DNA from: Fidelibacterota bacterium
GTDB taxonomy: Bacteria > Pseudomonadota > Alphaproteobacteria > Rhodospirillales > Rhodospirillaceae
Length of the DNA stretch: 64,000 nucleotides
Direction of reading: 5' to 3'
Assembly (NCBI GenBank): GCA_947476895.1
Contig: CANJRX010000002.1
Coordinates: 1-64,000 of the forward strand
Shown in pieces: positions 54,649 to 64,000 of this stretch (position 1 is the first letter of the stretch; each line of letters opens with the position of its first letter). The translations under genes were made by a program, and so were the position numbers. The notes below the pieces were generated by a model that saw only the letters and a program-made list of their open reading frames with translations, made no database searches and had not been told where the DNA came from.

Positions 54649-54945
54649 CTAGGGAACTTGAAGCAGCAGTCTTTTGATGCGCGCCGTTGCCGCGCGTATC
54701 CACCATCTTGGAAACATCAATACCAACGCGAGCAGAAGGACCGGTCCGATAACGACCAACCCCATGCCAAGCACAGTGGTCACTATTTCCGATTTAAAGG
54801 TCCTGGCGGTGTCGAGTTGTTCGCCGAGCCATTGAACCCCGCCCAGTGTTAAAAGCGCGGCCAAGGCAATGCCCAGGATTAGAAGCGCAGCCCAAGCGAT
54901 GACCGCGTCACTCCGTTCGGCATTAAGAGTTTTGTTTTTTCTCAC
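54649..54945 (-). CDS. Hypothetical two-helix membrane protein
   Basis: The 98-residue frame begins with a GTG at 54945 preceded by GGAG 10 bases upstream, and encodes MRKNKTLNAERSDAVIAW. Two membrane helices follow (about 14-38 and 58-83), with a basic Arg-rich end. I do not recognise the family. Longer in-frame starts exist up to 55083 but would overlap the opposite gene and lack ribosome sites. Confidence 0.55.
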   Translation of the reverse strand: MRKNKTLNAERSDAVIAWAALLILGIALAALLTLGGVQWLGEQLDTARTFKSEIVTTVLGMGLVVIGPVLLLALVLMFPRWWIRAATARIKRLLLQVP

Positions 54946-55134
54946 GGCGGATTCGCTCCATTTAACCAAGTAGAGTCTAATCCTTGGATGTGGCCGTACT
55001 ACGGCGGCATTCCGGGCAAAAGGGCTGGATCGCGACAAATTAAAGGCGGTATGTAACCGCACCGTTGCAGGGGTTGCTTGCATTTCGCTCTACGGCTGCA
55101 ATCCGCTAAACTGGCTTTTTTCCCGAACGGCCTC

Positions 55135-55749
55135 ATGCTTTTTTCGCGCGCCTCACAAGCCCTAAAGTTTCACCTCACACCCTGGATCACGGGGCGCGGT
55201 TTTTTCGCCATTGCCGCGGTAGCTGCGGTTTTGGCTCTGCTCGCACGCTTTGTCCTGGCGCCGGTTTACCGCGATCTCACCGGCTTTTTGCCTTTCGATC
55301 TGCAGGTCCCGTTATCGCGGTTCATGATCGGGGTTGAACTGGGTGCTTTCGACGGCGCATCCGCGATCAGCGCTTACGTCATTTTTGCCGCCGTGCATTT
55401 TGCTTTTGGCATTGCCGTGGCGGCGCTGTTCACACTTCTGTGGGCTTGGCTGTTTTCGCTCACGTCCTCGCGCGTTTTTGCCTTTCTCAAGCGCGGCGGG
55501 ATTCTCATGGTGCCGTGGTATGTGGTGATCGTGGATCTTCTCGGGAAGGTCGGGTTTTACCGTCTCCTCGGTGGGCTGACATGGCCCGCTTATGCGCTGA
55601 CAATCGAGCTCTGCGCTCCGCTCCACCGGTTCAAATTCGCCCTGGCCGATATTCGAAACTACGTCACCATCGCGTTCGTCCTGATCGTGGTGGTCGATAT
55701 CGTGAGGCGCAGGAACGCCCGCGAAGACCGGCCGGATTTCACGTCTTAA
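55135..55749 (+). CDS. Hypothetical polytopic membrane protein
   Basis: The 204-residue frame starts at an ATG and has four or five hydrophobic helices. Motifs are ITGRGFFAIAAVAAVLALL, AYVIFAAVHFAFGIAVAAL and WYVVIVDLLGKVGFYRLL, and the C-terminus is basic. I do not recognise the family. The start at 55135 is chosen over a TTG at 55078 because the upstream part overlaps the opposite gene. Confidence 0.6.
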   Translation: MLFSRASQALKFHLTPWITGRGFFAIAAVAAVLALLARFVLAPVYRDLTGFLPFDLQVPLSRFMIGVELGAFDGASAISAYVIFAAVHFAFGIAVAALFTLLWAWLFSLTSSRVFAFLKRGGILMVPWYVVIVDLLGKVGFYRLLGGLTWPAYALTIELCAPLHRFKFALADIRNYVTIAFVLIVVVDIVRRRNAREDRPDFTS

Positions 55750-55808
55750 ACTTGCTGTCGGATATACTGTAAGCTGTCACGAACGGCGTGACGTTGGGGA
55801 TCATCGGT

Positions 55809-56474
55809 ATGGAGAGCGCGCACCTCTGGGGCTACGTCCATATGCTGCTCTTTGTTCTCTGGCTGGGAACAGAGCTGGGCGTTTTCACGGCCATTGCCCG
55901 CGTCAAAAACCCCGCGCGCAGCTTTGAGGCACGCACGAGGCTCGTGCGCATCGCGACGCAGGCCCACGCCTTGCCGCGTATCTGCTTTGCTCTGATCCTG
56001 CCGACCGGTGTCGAATTGACCGGTGCCATCAACGTCTATCCTCTGACGCCCGGTTTGAACGCGGCCAGCTGGGTCATCGGCATCGTATGGGTGCTTGTGA
56101 TTCTGATCGGGGTGCGCAGCCAAGGCCGGCCGCTGGCGGCAAATTTGCGCGTGGTCGAGCTGGTGTTCCAGGCCTTCATGGGGTTGAGTTTTGTGGCCTA
56201 TGGCCTCAACTCGCTGGCCACCGGCGCGCCCATCGATGATCCCTGGTTTGCAGCCAAGCTGTTTTTGTTCGGCCTGGTGTTCTGGGCCTCCATCGCCATC
56301 GACATCGGCTTTCGGCCGTTTTATGCGCCGTTTAATGAAATCGCGTTGGAAGGTTCGACGCCCGAACGCGAAGAAGCCATCAGCGCTGCCATCAATCACA
56401 CGCTCGCCGCTATGGTGGCGCTCTATGTGCTGATTGCGGTGATCGCTTTTATCAGCAGGGTTAAGCCATTCTAG
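55809..56474 (+). CDS. Hypothetical integral membrane protein
   Basis: The 221-residue frame, from an ATG preceded by TTGGGGA, begins MESAHLWGYVHMLLFVLWLG, resembling CopD/DUF2269-type helices with a histidine at the membrane start. It has five or six helices and ends with a hydrophobic LYVLIAVIAFIS helix. Earlier GTG at 55788 is possible. The function is unknown. It is convergent to the pseudogene at its end. Confidence 0.65.
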   Translation: MESAHLWGYVHMLLFVLWLGTELGVFTAIARVKNPARSFEARTRLVRIATQAHALPRICFALILPTGVELTGAINVYPLTPGLNAASWVIGIVWVLVILIGVRSQGRPLAANLRVVELVFQAFMGLSFVAYGLNSLATGAPIDDPWFAAKLFLFGLVFWASIAIDIGFRPFYAPFNEIALEGSTPEREEAISAAINHTLAAMVALYVLIAVIAFISRVKPF

Positions 56475-58598
56475 TTAGGGGAGCGGCACAATCACGCGCC
56501 GTGCATCCATATCGCGTGTGCCCTGATCGGCCGTCAGAAACTCAAGGCCGCCGTCCGCGGGCTTAAAGATGCCAAAGCCAATGCCCGTCGCCCCTTGCGG
56601 CCGGTTGGTATAGAGCGCGCGGTAATAGCGCAGCGTCTTATTCGGATCAGACGGCGCATCATCGATGAAGGCGGCTTCGGCGTTGGCGAGAATAGCGCCG
56701 CTAGCATCAACCACATGCGCGAACAGCCGCCAGCCCGCGGTAAGGCCGCCGGGCGTTTTATCCTAAACCCAGAAGCCCACTTCCAGCCCGCCGTCGGCCG
56801 CTGGCGTGACTTTCACGGCGCGGACGAGCAAGGCTTGGGCCGTATTGCTAAAAGTGATGTCGATGAAAGGGGCCGTAGCGGCCACTTGATCGGCCGACCA
56901 CCAACGCTGCACGTTGGCTGCCCGGTACGACGCGGGCCAGTCGTGCATGGCTTCAAGGGCGTCCAGCGCCGCGCCGAATTTGGCGCGGTCAACAATGCGC
57001 AAAATGCGCACACGGCTGTCCGAGACAATTTGAACGCCTTCGCTTTCCCCCAGGTATGACAGCCAGGCGTTGAAGGTGGCGACCTCGGTTGTGAAATCGG
57101 GTACGCCGCGCTTTGCTGCGGCCTCCACGCGCGCCTGTCTGTCGCTCACCAACCTGAAGCCGATGAAGTCGCTGCGTAGCAGATCGTCGATCTTAATGGC
57201 GTCTGCATACTGCCAATTTACTGGGAGCAGAATGCTGACATGGGGCTCGTCGGGTTTGGTTAGGGCGGTGTAGCTAAAGACCGCTTCGAGATTGCGCGGC
57301 GCGGGCGTTGTATCGGTGAGGTAGATGGTGGCTTGGCCAATGCCTTCGGCTTTCAGTTGTCTTAGAAGCGCCGAGGCCTGGTCGTTTTCAGCGCGGTAGT
57401 CGTCAACGTGCAGGTTAACGCCCAGCGCCGTCTGCAAAGCCGCGGACGGCTGCGGTGTAAGCAGCGCGATCGCGGTGACGATCGCTGGTGCGGCGAGCAG
57501 CGCAGGCAGCACCAAGCTGCTCGCACTTCTGACCAGCGGCGGAACCAGCAGAACCAAAGTCATAATGCCGAAGGGCAGAAAATAGCGGATATGCGAAATT
57601 TCGGTCTGATACAGTTAAAACCAGCAGCCCGCTAAAAAGCACAGCGTCGCGGCGGCGAGGTGCGCGCTTGCGCGCAGGCGGGCGGCGATAATGAAACCAA
57701 GCACAATGGCAGCCGTGGCGGCGTACCCGAAGCTGCCGCGCAGGATCGTGGCGAATTCTACCGGATCGAAAGGCCTACGGTACTCATTCTGGAAGAAGGC
57801 GAGATTTCGTACGCCAAAGGCAATGTTCTCCAACGAGAAGTAAGGTGAGAAGTAGCCTTTTACGAAAGCTGTGGCGAAGATCGCGAGCGCAGAGGCGAAG
57901 CTGATGAAAATGAAACGGCGGTCGGTGTTGAGTTGCCGCCAGGCGAAGCCAACGAGGATCAACCAAACCGCGCCTGTAAGGCCCATAGCCAGGAGTCCGG
58001 AGGGCTTTACCCAAAAGCAGAAGGCTCCGGCTAATGCCGCCACAACCGCCCAGCCGATGGATCGTGAGGCAACGCTGCGTACAGCCGCCGCTGTCGCGAG
58101 GGCGGCGAGGCCGGCAAGGAAGGCATCCACCAGGCCCCAGTAATAAAAGGCTTTCAGCTCGTCGTTCTGCTGAAACTGAAACAGAATTGGAATGCCGGCG
58201 AGGGCTATGGCCAGGGCCGCCAGCATCCAATGGCCGGCCCGGCTAAGGCTGCGCGACCATCCCGCGATGTAAACCGCAGCGATGAACAGGCCCATGGGAA
58301 TCGCCGAGGAGCGAAAATAGAACCAGTGATAATTCTCGGACCATCCAAACGGATAGGACATCAGCACGGTGCCGGGCGGGCGTACCGTCAAGGGTAGCGC
58401 AAAGGCGTTGAAAGGTTTGCCGGCGTCAACGGCCTGCCAGAAATTCAGCGCCTTCTGGGCATAGGTCATCGCATCCCAGACCGGTGGTTCGCCCGCCGCC
58501 TGCGTGGCGATCACTAATCCGATAGCAATAACAGTAACCCAAACCGCCACGGCGAGAGGTGGGGCTATGCGTACCCAATGAAGGGGCGCGGGATTCAT
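56475..58598 (-). pseudogene. Membrane glycosyltransferase (GT39-like) broken by two in-frame stops
   Basis: Three reading frames in the same phase (58598-57615, then on to 56763, then to 56475) join into one protein of about 707 codons. There is a TAA at 57617-57615 and a TAG at 56765-56763. The first part has about ten membrane helices and a WDAMTYAQKALNFWQ start region like dolichyl-phosphate mannosyltransferase relatives. After the TAA the sequence continues LYQTEISHIRYFLPFG, typical of this family. After the TAG it continues DKTPGGLTAGWRLFAHVVD. The frame is otherwise intact. ATG at 58598 overlaps the epimerase stop (ATGA). Confidence 0.8.
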
Positions 58599-59548
58599 TG
58601 GGGCTGGCTTTGCATCCAGGTCATCAGCTTGTGCAAGCCGTCGGTGAAAGATGTCTGCGGCTTCCAACCAAGTTCGCTCCGCGCCCGGTCAAGGGCGAGC
58701 ACACTCACTGGCACATCAAAGGCGCGGGCGGCGGTATATTGCCGCGTGGCCTTGCGGCCTGTCACCTGTTCGATGCCGTCCAGAATTTCATTCAGGCTGA
58801 CGCCCTTGCCCGAACCGATATTAAAGACCCGCTCTTCGCCGCGATAATCCGCAGCCTTCACCATGGCCGCCACGGCATCGCCGATATAGATGTAATCGCG
58901 CACGACGGAGCCATCGCCCCAGATTTCGATCTTCTCGCCGCGCAGGACTTTGCCCATGAACACGGCGACAGCACCTTGGGCCGCCTGAATGCGCTGCCGC
59001 TCGCCGAAAGGATTGGCGAGGCGCAGCACGGTGTAGTCGAGGCCGTGCAGCGTCAGGTACAAGTGCAGATATTTCTCGATGGCAAGCTTGGTGATGCCGT
59101 AGGAACAAATCGGATTAGTCGGGTGGTCTTCGCTGATCGGTACATTGCGCGGGATTCCGTAAACCGTTCCGCCCGAAGAAACGAACACGACTTTTTTGAC
59201 GCCCAGCCGCACAGCATGATTCAAAAGCCGCGCCGTTCCGGCGACATTGGTTTCGATATCGAAAACGGGATCGGCGTTTGACGACTGCGGCAGCGTGGTC
59301 GAGACCAAGTGAAAGCAGATGTCGCAACCTTCCAACGCGCGGGCCACATCGGCCTCGCTGGTAAAATCGCCGTCGATCCATTTCACGCGCGCCGCTGTGG
59401 CGGCATCATTCAGGGCCGGAATATTGGCACGGTCGAAAACCGTGACCGGAAAGCCTTCACGCAAAAGCGCGTCGACGAGATGAGAGCCGATAAAGCCCTT
59501 ACCTCCCAACACTAAGCAACGCGGTTGCGTTTTAGCCGGCGCGCTCAC
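58595..59548 (-). CDS. NAD-dependent epimerase/dehydratase
   Basis: The 317-residue short-chain-dehydrogenase-type protein has the NAD-binding GGKGFIGSHLVD, VSSGGTVYG and catalytic SYGITKLAIEKYL (Tyr and Lys). It is probably a UDP-sugar 4-epimerase or similar, making an activated sugar for surface polysaccharide. Substrate is inferred from neighbouring glycosyltransferases only. ATGA overlap with the downstream glycosyltransferase gene shows coupling. Confidence 0.92.
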   Translation of the reverse strand: MSAPAKTQPRCLVLGGKGFIGSHLVDALLREGFPVTVFDRANIPALNDAATAARVKWIDGDFTSEADVARALEGCDICFHLVSTTLPQSSNADPVFDIETNVAGTARLLNHAVRLGVKKVVFVSSGGTVYGIPRNVPISEDHPTNPICSYGITKLAIEKYLHLYLTLHGLDYTVLRLANPFGERQRIQAAQGAVAVFMGKVLRGEKIEIWGDGSVVRDYIYIGDAVAAMVKAADYRGEERVFNIGSGKGVSLNEILDGIEQVTGRKATRQYTAARAFDVPVSVLALDRARSELGWKPQTSFTDGLHKLMTWMQSQPQ

Positions 59549-59550
59549 TG

Positions 59551-61674
59551 TTACTTCTCCGCTGCGAAGGCTTCGTCACCTTGCCACATCATACGCTCGT
59601 GATCGATGGCAACGTAGTCACCGTCGCCGCGGGCGGTCATTTTTCCAGGAAGGATGGCGCTAAGCGGCATCACAAGGGTTCTGCCGTCCTGACGTTCAAC
59701 AACGATTTCTGCCGTCTGACGGTCGATCCCGTTGGGGGCACATAGAATGAAGCTGTAACCATCGGCGGTGCCTTGATGGCCCTCGGTGCGCATGAGGTCC
59801 AGTGCATCCGGGCGCGTTTGAAACCGCGTGGTTTCGCCCATGACTTCGCCGTCGATCTTTAAGGCCATACGGGTCGGCGGGCTAAATCCAACCGCCGCCC
59901 AGCCGTAAATAAAGCCCACGCCGGTTTCCCCCCAAATGAACTGTTCATTGTCGATGGCGATATAGTCGCCGTCGGAAGGGTTGGCGGTTTCGTCGGTGGC
60001 AATTTCGCTAAGCGGTATAGTCACGGTCCTGCCGCCGCGCGCTTCGCAGAAAATCTCGGCTTCGCGCCTGTCGATACCGCCCGGCAGCATGAGTGTAAAT
60101 CCAAAGCCTGTTGCCCGCACTTTTCTGCCAACGCTCAAAAGGTCTCGTACGTCGGGGCGTGCCCGGAAGGTGCGGGTTTCGCCGATGATCTTGCCGCCGA
60201 CCTTGACCCCGATGCGCGCGGGACCCTTAAAGCCCATGGCGGCCCAACCGCGCATGACGCCGGGCTTCTCCAACAAGTTGAGGTCGGGAAGGCTGCGGGC
60301 GGGGCGTTCCGCCGCCGGCAAAGCGGCGCGCGGGCTGGCAGCGTAAACCGCCAACAGCTCATCGACATAGGTCGGCGTGGATTTGGGCGGACGGCAAGCC
60401 TCGCTCAAACGGTCCAGTAGGCCGGGCTCCGTCACCAAGCGGTTGAGCTTTGCATGTAGCGCCGTGAAGTCGCCGGGGCGGAAGATCAAGCCATTGACGT
60501 CGTCTTTGACGTTTTCAGACAGCCCCGGGAAGTCCGAGGCGATCACGGGACGCTTGGCCGCCAAAGCCGAGTAAACCACGAGCGGTGCATTCTCGAACCA
60601 GAGGGACGGCACGACCAATACATGCAAACCGTCCAACACGCGGCCGATGTCGCCGTTAGGGAAGGTGCCGCAGAATTCGATGTCCTCGCGTCCGCCGGCG
60701 CGCTGGCGCAGGTTGGCGTTGTATTCCGCAAAGTCTTTAAGGTTGCCGTAAATCTTCAGACGCGCAGACCCCGGCGGCAGCAGTTTGAAAGCTTCGATCA
60801 GCACGTGGCAGCCCTTATGCGGCGCCAAGGTGCCAATAAAGCCGATGGTCAAAGGCTCGCCGGCTTCAAGAACAGGCGGCGCGACGGCATGACCGCTGAC
60901 GTCAATACCGTAAGCGGATTCCAGCATCAGGCGGCGGTCGACGCCGTTATCGAGCAACGTCTTAGTCATGAAGCGCGTCGGCGAAATAATGCCGTCGAGC
61001 CAGTTGATGCGTTGGATCAAGAATTTCTTACGTTTGGACATCGCGCGGATGTCGGGGCTGACGCGGTGTTCCGGCAGCAGGCGGTGGTTAACCAGACCTA
61101 CGACGGCGTCGGCCACAAGGTCCGGTACATAGGGCGCCATGCGTTGGGCACGCGAGCCCGCGCGCACCTGCGCAAAGTGTTTGACGCAATTCCCGGCGGC
61201 GATAGACGGACCTTCGCACACCTTGCCGTTCGGCAACAAAAGCTGCGCCGTTGGGCAAATCGACCAGAAATCTGTCGGCGTGTAGTAGGCCGGAATGCCG
61301 GCTTTCATGGTCACGTCGATGATGCGCGAACTTAAGCGCAGCATATGGAAGAAGTGCACCACGTCGGGTTTGAAGTCGCGCAGAACACGCTCGAAATACC
61401 GCGCGGCGAGATGATTGTCGTATTCAAGCTCGGCGACCGCGTCCTGGCCACCCATGGGGATGTAGGCATGGTGAAAGCGGTACACATGCATGCCTTCCAA
61501 CTCGTGTTCGTCATAGCGGTTGCCGTCGGTGACGTCGGCGGATGTAGGGAAGGCGGTGATGACCGCGACGGTATGCCCGCGCCGGATCAGTTCCTTGGCG
61601 ACACTGAAGGTCAAAACCTCCGTGCCCGAAGAATAATCGGGAAAGAATTGATGGACTGTGAGAAGGATCTTCAA
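59551..61674 (-). CDS. Family 4 glycosyltransferase with repeated C-terminal domain
   Basis: The 707-residue protein begins with a GT4 (GT-B) fold, with HQFFPDYSSGTEVLT, TIGFIGTLAPHKGCHVLIEA, VLVVPSLWFENAPLVVYSA and VIASDFPGLSE. A tail of two repeated modules of about 115 residues follows (473-587 and 588-707). Each contains GWAAxGF, IxGETxxFxxRPD, NGID or GGID, and GDYxAID. It would transfer a sugar from a nucleotide donor in polysaccharide assembly. The modules are unassigned. They might bind the acceptor or a partner. Confidence 0.9.
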   Translation of the reverse strand: MKILLTVHQFFPDYSSGTEVLTFSVAKELIRRGHTVAVITAFPTSADVTDGNRYDEHELEGMHVYRFHHAYIPMGGQDAVAELEYDNHLAARYFERVLRDFKPDVVHFFHMLRLSSRIIDVTMKAGIPAYYTPTDFWSICPTAQLLLPNGKVCEGPSIAAGNCVKHFAQVRAGSRAQRMAPYVPDLVADAVVGLVNHRLLPEHRVSPDIRAMSKRKKFLIQRINWLDGIISPTRFMTKTLLDNGVDRRLMLESAYGIDVSGHAVAPPVLEAGEPLTIGFIGTLAPHKGCHVLIEAFKLLPPGSARLKIYGNLKDFAEYNANLRQRAGGREDIEFCGTFPNGDIGRVLDGLHVLVVPSLWFENAPLVVYSALAAKRPVIASDFPGLSENVKDDVNGLIFRPGDFTALHAKLNRLVTEPGLLDRLSEACRPPKSTPTYVDELLAVYAASPRAALPAAERPARSLPDLNLLEKPGVMRGWAAMGFKGPARIGVKVGGKIIGETRTFRARPDVRDLLSVGRKVRATGFGFTLMLPGGIDRREAEIFCEARGGRTVTIPLSEIATDETANPSDGDYIAIDNEQFIWGETGVGFIYGWAAVGFSPPTRMALKIDGEVMGETTRFQTRPDALDLMRTEGHQGTADGYSFILCAPNGIDRQTAEIVVERQDGRTLVMPLSAILPGKMTARGDGDYVAIDHERMMWQGDEAFAAEK

Positions 61675-61677
61675 GGA

Positions 61678-62628
61678 TTAAACGCCTTCCACCTTCTTAA
61701 TCTTCCCGGCCTTTTCGTCGCGTACGGCCAGGTACGTGGCCGCAGCGCGCAGAAAATTGAGGACGGGCATCTTAAGCATCAGGTCGATCTTTTCGCGCCA
61801 GCGTTTTTCCACGCGGGCGATATACATCAGGTCACCCAGGGTCCAGAAAACGAAGCCCTCAATGGCTTTCAGAATGGTGGGCGACAGATCCAGCTCGTAC
61901 TGCATATAGAGCTTGCGGTGACAGACGTAAGTGCGTTTGTATTCGTAGCTGAGCGGCCGGTCGTGGGAATGGATCACGGCCGACGCCGGCTCGTAGACGA
62001 TCTTGTAGCCCCGTTTCAACACGCGCTCGGCCCAGTCAATATCTTCGCCGAAATTGATGCGGCCGAATTTGTCGTTTTCCCAGATGCTTTTGCGTAAGGC
62101 CGAACACACATTGTCAAAATTGCACAGGGTGTAGCGCTCGACCGGCGTCATGGCTTCGAAGGCTTCAGGGCTGCGCAGCGAACGCACTTCGCGCTTCAGG
62201 CGCGCTGTGAAATGGGCATTCAAGTTGCGCGCGGTGACCACGTCGGCATCGGGCTGCGGGATTTGGCGGCCGTAAACGCCGGCAACCATTTTGTCGTCCA
62301 GCGCCGCGACTAGTTTTTCGATCATATGTGGATCGTTAGGAATGGCGTCCTGAACCGTGAGAACGATGCAATCAGTACTAGCTTGAGAAATGGCAAAGTC
62401 GCGCGTCGCGCCGTGATTGAACTCAGACGGCGGAATCGTAAAGACCTTAGCGCCTGCGGCGCGTGCGGTCTCAATCGTGTCGTCGGTCGATCCGGAATCA
62501 ACGATTAGGAATTCGACCTCGTTCCAGCGGGCCTGCTTTTGAAAGCCGGCAACAACACGCTTCCACAGCTCCCCGCCGTTCTTGGTGGGGATCACAAGCG
62601 AACAAAAATAAGGCGTATCCGTCATCAC
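61678..62628 (-). CDS. Family 2 glycosyltransferase
   Basis: The 316-residue GT-A type transferase starts with SLVIPTKNGGELWKRVV and has FLIVDSGSTDDT, the DxD-like segment and the GEDIDWAERVLKRG acidic block. A membrane-associating helix lies near the C-terminus. It probably adds rhamnose or another sugar to a surface glycan. It lies 3 bases from the GT4 gene, in one operon. Confidence 0.92.
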   Translation of the reverse strand: MMTDTPYFCSLVIPTKNGGELWKRVVAGFQKQARWNEVEFLIVDSGSTDDTIETARAAGAKVFTIPPSEFNHGATRDFAISQASTDCIVLTVQDAIPNDPHMIEKLVAALDDKMVAGVYGRQIPQPDADVVTARNLNAHFTARLKREVRSLRSPEAFEAMTPVERYTLCNFDNVCSALRKSIWENDKFGRINFGEDIDWAERVLKRGYKIVYEPASAVIHSHDRPLSYEYKRTYVCHRKLYMQYELDLSPTILKAIEGFVFWTLGDLMYIARVEKRWREKIDLMLKMPVLNFLRAAATYLAVRDEKAGKIKKVEGV

Positions 62629-62636
62629 GAAATCCG

Positions 62637-64000
62637 TTACGAGAAGATCTTACGAAGGCGCGCGGCGGTGGCGCGCAGGAATTGGCGGGCAAGGAAACGG
62701 GGACTGCTCAGTTCAGCCTGGCGGTGCGCCTCGAGGGTGCGCAGTTCATTTGTTCTCGCATGCAATCTCTCAGCCGCCGCGATTTGCTCTTCCTTGAGGA
62801 GTTCTTCAGACGCATCGCGTTCGGCCGTCACCCAGGTGAGTTTCCGCGAAAGGCCATATGCGCGCTCGCTTTGCTCATAAGCCGCAAGGCGCGTCTGGTT
62901 GAGCGTGTTGGCTTTTTGCATAAATTCGGAGATGTAGTCGGTTTCCTGATCGAAGAGGATGCGTGCTGGAACGACGGGCAGGGCTTTGCGGGAACACAGG
63001 GCGATGAAAGCCAGCGGCTTCGCGGTCACGTCACCGCCGGCGACTGTTCCTGTCGCAAGGCGCTCGTCAGCTTTGTCGTGATCGATAGAGATGCCCACAT
63101 GCACGAATTGGCGCAGAATTTGGACATTGGGAAAATGCGGCGCGAGCAGTTCGCGGAATTCGGCTTCCGACATCTCGCGCAGGTGATAGGGGTTTGCGCC
63201 GTAAAGTGCAGTCACATCCGGGTTGGGCGTGGAGATCAACAGAAGGCCGTCGTCTTTCAATAGACGCGCGATATTTGCGACGGCGGCTTTTTGTGCGGCG
63301 TGATCGACGTGCTCGATCATCTCGAAACATGTGACCAGGTCGAAAGACGCGGCGGGCAACGATGCACCCAGGTCTTCATGACGGCGGAAGGTGAGGCGCG
63401 GGTTGTGATGGCTGGCCCCCGCCCAAGCCAGGGCGGGGGCGTCTATATCAAGGCCGGTAACTGAGGCTGCGGTCTCAGCCATGAGGGCTGAGCCGTAACC
63501 CGTGCCACAGCCGAAATCTAAAACAGCCTTATTGGCGACCAGTGTCTTGGCCAGGGCATAGCGCGGCAGATGTTCGTATTCCGCAAGCTTCGACCAGGTG
63601 CCCGGCACATAACGCTCGCGCATAAACTCGGCGAAGTCGCTGCCGCGCGCCGTGACCATGAGACCAGCGCTGACAGAGAGGTCAGCGCTGCTGGGGGCTT
63701 CGCCACGCACATCAATATTGGAGAAGTGCAAGTGCGTCAGAAGATGCGTGAGCGCGGGCGCGGTGTAATGCACAAGGTGCGACGCAGGGTGACGGAACGG
63801 CCAGCCCGCAGGATCGCGCTTCGCGTCGGCTGAGCCGGCGTTGGGGGTGGTGATCACCACCACCGTTTTCGCGGTAATCGCGCCGATGGAAAACAGCTGA
63901 TAGAAAGCCGTATAGGGCGACGGCAAGTGCTCGATGACATCAAGCATGAGCACAAGATCGAATTCATGCGGGATCAGATCGCCGATGGTTTCCACGACAT
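62637..64000 (-). CDS. Two-domain SAM methyltransferase with coiled-coil tail (partial)
   Basis: The visible 452 residues end at the window edge, so the protein begins outside. The first domain is seen only from its DLVLMLDVIEHLPSPYTAF strand onward. A second Methyltransf_11-type domain starts near residue 160 with VLDFGCGTGYGSALMAE, then FDLVTCFEMIEHVDHAAQK. A coiled-coil C-terminus (about 380-440) follows. Such double methyltransferases modify sugars or lipids in surface polymers. It is co-directional with the two glycosyltransferases. Confidence 0.85.
   Translation of the reverse strand, partial: VVETIGDLIPHEFDLVLMLDVIEHLPSPYTAFYQLFSIGAITAKTVVVITTPNAGSADAKRDPAGWPFRHPASHLVHYTAPALTHLLTHLHFSNIDVRGEAPSSADLSVSAGLMVTARGSDFAEFMRERYVPGTWSKLAEYEHLPRYALAKTLVANKAVLDFGCGTGYGSALMAETAASVTGLDIDAPALAWAGASHHNPRLTFRRHEDLGASLPAASFDLVTCFEMIEHVDHAAQKAAVANIARLLKDDGLLLISTPNPDVTALYGANPYHLREMSEAEFRELLAPHFPNVQILRQFVHVGISIDHDKADERLATGTVAGGDVTAKPLAFIALCSRKALPVVPARILFDQETDYISEFMQKANTLNQTRLAAYEQSERAYGLSRKLTWVTAERDASEELLKEEQIAAAERLHARTNELRTLEAHRQAELSSPRFLARQFLRATAARLRKIFS

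Overview
The window is chromosomal DNA of an alphaproteobacterium. The evidence is gene order as much as sequence. The block FYDLN protein-aroA-cmk-rpsA-ihfB-lapA-pyrF-trpF-trpB-trpA-accD-folC, the reversed block chvI-chvG-hprK-rapZ-EIIA(Man)-ptsH-ptsP-ahcY-DivL-like-tsaE-amgK-murU-addB-addA-trxA, and hisC-tyrA beside metX-metW are arrangements typical of that class. The order or family cannot be fixed from sequence alone. A Rhodospirillales or Micropepsales type of organism is a guess.

Layout. 1-145: the tail of an IS3-type insertion sequence. 252-374: tRNA-Ala(GGC) with its terminator. 501-845: FYDLN zinc-ribbon protein. 1127-11977 (+): housekeeping run for shikimate, nucleotide, translation, tryptophan, fatty-acid and folate functions. 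11974-17948 (-): trxA mixed with accessory genes (two TauE/SafE permeases, an old yellow enzyme, a methyltransferase, a Rieske oxygenase) that separate folC, trxA and addA. 17976-37244 (-): AddAB recombination, cell-wall sugar recycling, a degenerate DivL-like kinase, SAH hydrolase, a regulatory phosphotransferase relay and the ChvG-ChvI two-component system. 37396-42315: a TPR lipoprotein-or-secreted protein, DUF454 protein, DNA polymerase I and a zinc-finger protein. 42450-44589: ABC ATPase, lipoprotein hydrolase and tRNA-Arg(CCG). 44811-47849: a small pilus or secretion-like cluster (MshN-like, MshM-like, a TM tail ORF, prepilin peptidase). 47850-48217: a gene-free stretch with strong RNA-like folding. 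48218-54179: methyltransferase, metW-metX, hisC-tyrA, GST and ChaC. 54176-56474: small membrane proteins of unknown function. 56475-64000 (-): a surface-polysaccharide locus running off the window edge.

The genes form two large functional groups: core metabolism and translation on the plus strand, and repair, envelope stress and PTS-based regulation on the minus strand. Tight coupling (4-base ATGA overlaps) is seen at addB/addA, hprK/rapZ, metX/metW and epimerase/glycosyltransferase, so these pairs are probably co-translated.

The observations most worth following are: a DivL-like sensor kinase with serine at the phosphoacceptor position and a broken ATP lid; a candidate structured RNA at 47943-48120; a glycosyltransferase reading frame interrupted by two in-frame stops, each one C-to-T change from a Gln codon; a GT4 glycosyltransferase with a tandemly repeated C-terminal module; and an MshM-like ATPase whose membrane tail lies in another frame. 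None of these is proven to be a new system.
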